DNA of 6,932 nt, from NCBI GenBank assembly GCA_050731755.1, contig JBOHPP010000250.1:1-6932 (forward strand), given 5' to 3'. Within the stretch, counting starts at the first letter, position 1. The number at the start of each line of letters is the position of its first letter. The DNA comes from JBOHPP01 sp050731755. GTDB lineage: Bacteria; Methylomirabilota; Methylomirabilia; Rokubacteriales; CSP1-6. A program made the position numbers and the translations under genes. Below the pieces are notes generated by a model, which made no database searches, had not been told where the DNA came from, and saw nothing but the letters and a program-made list of their open reading frames with translations. Positions 5,424 through 6,932 of the stretch are shown one piece after another.

Positions 5424-6166
5424 CCGCGCTCGCGGTGGAGGGCCTCACCCACGACTTCGGCGGCCTGCGCGCGCTCGACCAGGTGTCGTTCGCGGCCGGC
5501 GTCGGCGAGCGGTTGGTGATCGTCGGGCCCAACGGCGCCGGCAAGACTACGCTCTTCAACCTCGTCACTGGCCTGTTGCGTCCCAGCGCCGGCCGCATCC
5601 GCCTCTTCGACGCGGAGGTCACCGGCCTCAAGCCGCACCGGCGGGCGCGCCTGGGACTGGGGCGGACCTTCCAGATCACGACGCTCTTCCCGCGGCTCAC
5701 GGTGGGGGAGAGCGTCCTGCTCGCCGTGCAGGGCGCGGACTCCGCGCGCTTCGCGCTGCATCGGCCGGTCACCGCCTATCCCCATCTCCTGGAGCGGACC
5801 GAGCGGCTGCTGGAGGAGTGGAGCCTCGCCGACCGGCGCGATGCGCCGACGCAGCGCCTGTCCTACGGCGAGCAGCGTCAGGTGGAGTTGCTTCTAGCCC
5901 TGGCCGGCGCCCCGCGCGTCCTGTTGCTCGACGAGCCGACGGCTGGACTGTCACCGGCGGAGACGCGGTCGGTGGCGGCCATGATCCGGCGTTTCCCGCG
6001 CGAGCTCACAGTGTTGCTCATCGAGCACGACATGGACGTCGCGCTCGACCTGGCCGACCGGGTGATCGTGCTCCACCAGGGGCAGGTTCTGGCCCAGGGT
6101 AGCCGCGACGAGATCCGGAGAGATGCGCGAGTCGCCGAAATCTATCTCGGCGCCGGGGAGGCCTGA
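5420..6166 (+). CDS. livG: Liv-type ABC transporter ATP-binding protein, LivG family
   Basis: 248-residue cytoplasmic ATPase subunit. Motifs appear in order: FGGLRALDQVSF at the N-terminus (13-24), Walker A GPNGAGKTT (36-44, Lys42), Q-loop GRTFQ (81-85, Gln85), signature LSYGEQRQVEL (147-157), Walker B VLLLDEPTAGLS (167-178, Glu172 catalytic), and switch histidine in LLIEHD (His203). The RRARLGLGRTFQ context and LSYGEQ signature are typical of LivG rather than LivF. The length is normal and all catalytic residues are present. It would power uptake as a heterodimer with the LivF product. ATG 5420 overlaps the livM stop as ATGA, and GAGGAG (5406-5411) sits 8 nt upstream. Its stop directly abuts the livF start. 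Confidence 0.95.
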   Translation: MTALAVEGLTHDFGGLRALDQVSFAAGVGERLVIVGPNGAGKTTLFNLVTGLLRPSAGRIRLFDAEVTGLKPHRRARLGLGRTFQITTLFPRLTVGESVLLAVQGADSARFALHRPVTAYPHLLERTERLLEEWSLADRRDAPTQRLSYGEQRQVELLLALAGAPRVLLLDEPTAGLSPAETRSVAAMIRRFPRELTVLLIEHDMDVALDLADRVIVLHQGQVLAQGSRDEIRRDARVAEIYLGAGEA

Positions 6167-6862
6167 GTGCTGGAGGTCCGCGACCTGCACGTCGCCTATG
6201 GGGAGAGCCACGTGGTGCAGGGGGTCTCGCTTGCCGTGCGCGACGGTGAGATCGCCGTCGTGCTGGGCCGCAACGGCGTCGGCAAGACCACGCTGATCCG
6301 CGCCATCGCCGGGCTCAACCCGCCCCGCGCCGGCCATATCATATTAAACGGGGAGGACATCACCGGCGCCGCGCCTCACGCGATCGCCCATCGGGGTGTG
6401 GGGCTGGTCCCGCAGGGCCGCCGGCTCTTCCCCTCGCTGACCGTGCGCGAGCATCTCGCCGTCGGCGCCCGCTCCGGCGGCGAGCGGGGCTGGACCCCGG
6501 CTCGGGTCCTCGAGCTGTTCCCGCGGTTGCGCGAGCGGCTCGGTCACCGGGGCAGCAAGCTCTCAGGCGGCGAGCAGGGCATGCTGGCCGCCGGGCGCGC
6601 GCTCGTCGGCAATCCCCGGATCTTGCTGTTGGATGAGCCGTCCGAGGGCCTAGCGCCGCTCCTCGTCCGAGACCTCGGGCGGATCCTCGGCGACCTCAAG
6701 CGCGGCGGCGCGTCGATTCTGCTCGTCGAGCAGAACCTGACCTTCGCGCTCCGCGTCGCCGACCACGTCTATTTAATGAACAAGGGCCAGATCGTCCACG
6801 AATGCCCACCCGACGCGCTACGCCGAGATGACGCCCTCAAGGCCCGTTGGCTGGGCGTCTGA
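6167..6862 (+). CDS. livF: Liv-type ABC transporter ATP-binding protein, LivF family
   Basis: 231-residue cytoplasmic ATPase, partner of LivG. Walker A is GRNGVGKTT (34-42, Lys40). Then come GLVPQGRRLFPSLTVREHL (79-97, Q-loop Gln83, characteristic of LivF), signature LSGGEQGMLAAGRAL (132-146), Walker B ILLLDEPSEGLAP (152-164, Glu157), and LLVEQN (185-190), where Gln189 replaces the switch His, as is normal in LivF. The signature has Gly138 where LivF proteins usually have a second Gln (GEQQML). The GTG start immediately follows the livG TGA (TGAGTG), with GGGGAGG (6155-6161) 5 nt upstream; the protein begins exactly at the usual LEVRDLHVAYG. Rare ATA-TTA codons at 6341-6346 and TTA at 6773-6775 stand out against the GC-rich codon use. 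It is the last recognisable operon gene in the window. Confidence 0.95.
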   Translation: MLEVRDLHVAYGESHVVQGVSLAVRDGEIAVVLGRNGVGKTTLIRAIAGLNPPRAGHIILNGEDITGAAPHAIAHRGVGLVPQGRRLFPSLTVREHLAVGARSGGERGWTPARVLELFPRLRERLGHRGSKLSGGEQGMLAAGRALVGNPRILLLDEPSEGLAPLLVRDLGRILGDLKRGGASILLVEQNLTFALRVADHVYLMNKGQIVHECPPDALRRDDALKARWLGV

Positions 6863-6932
6863 CGTCTCACTCATGAGCCCGCCCGGCATCGCTCCTCTCG
6901 CCTCTCGACCCGAGCCCCTCTCAGGTGTCACC
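6863..6932. other. Post-operon tail with no supportable gene
   Basis: The 70 bases after the livF stop are pyrimidine-rich on the plus strand. An ATG at 6873 opens a frame to the window end (MSPPGIAPLASRPEP...), but it has no ribosome binding site and no recognisable family start. No convincing terminator hairpin is seen. Confidence 0.4.

Noticed and set aside
1..6932. CRISPR arrays, transposons, tRNA or rRNA genes
   Set aside because: No regularly spaced repeats, transposase motifs, terminal inverted repeats or RNA-gene signatures were seen on either strand.

Overview
The window is a GC-rich (by eye about two-thirds to 70% G+C) bacterial chromosomal segment with tightly packed genes, GTG as well as ATG starts, and strong purine-rich ribosome binding sites. 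The combination of a luciferase-like flavin oxidoreductase, a Liv-type ABC operon with an embedded amidase-like hydrolase, and this base composition fits soil/groundwater lineages such as Rokubacteria/Methylomirabilota or GC-rich Proteobacteria. No marker gene is present, so this placement is an inference only.

Layout. (1) 1-772, minus strand: the N-terminal part of an LLM-class flavin-dependent oxidoreductase, cut by the window edge. (2) 773-963: a divergent intergenic region carrying a 19-bp perfect palindrome. (3) 964-1746, plus: an aquaporin-family (MIP) channel with an altered first NPA motif and an unusual predicted selectivity filter. (4) 1747-1934: intergenic, with a 9-bp GC-rich inverted repeat behind the channel gene and an 8-bp stem-loop just ahead of the next gene. 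(5) 1935-6862, plus: a six-gene branched-chain-amino-acid-type (HAAT) ABC importer operon, in the order periplasmic binding protein, isochorismatase-family hydrolase, LivH-like permease, LivM-like permease, LivG-like ATPase, LivF-like ATPase. Junctions are overlapping or abutting (GTGA, ATGA, ATGA, TGAGTG), indicating one translationally coupled mRNA. (6) 6863-6932: no supportable gene.

How the genes work together. The binding protein would capture a small solute in the periplasm, the LivH/LivM pair would form the membrane pore, and LivG/LivF would hydrolyse ATP. The substrate cannot be read from sequence. The embedded hydrolase family (amidases, carbamoyl hydrolases, isochorismatases) suggests an amide-like or related small molecule that was once processed after uptake.

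The most notable feature is damage at the binding-protein/hydrolase junction. The binding-protein frame has no stop at its expected end and runs 180 nt out of frame into the hydrolase gene. A single G-to-A change at 3119 would restore a TGATG stop/start overlap. The hydrolase itself has an apparent in-frame internal deletion that removes the catalytic-cysteine segment, and its expected catalytic lysine is a glutamate. The gene therefore looks like a dead enzyme kept in frame inside a transporter operon that otherwise looks intact.
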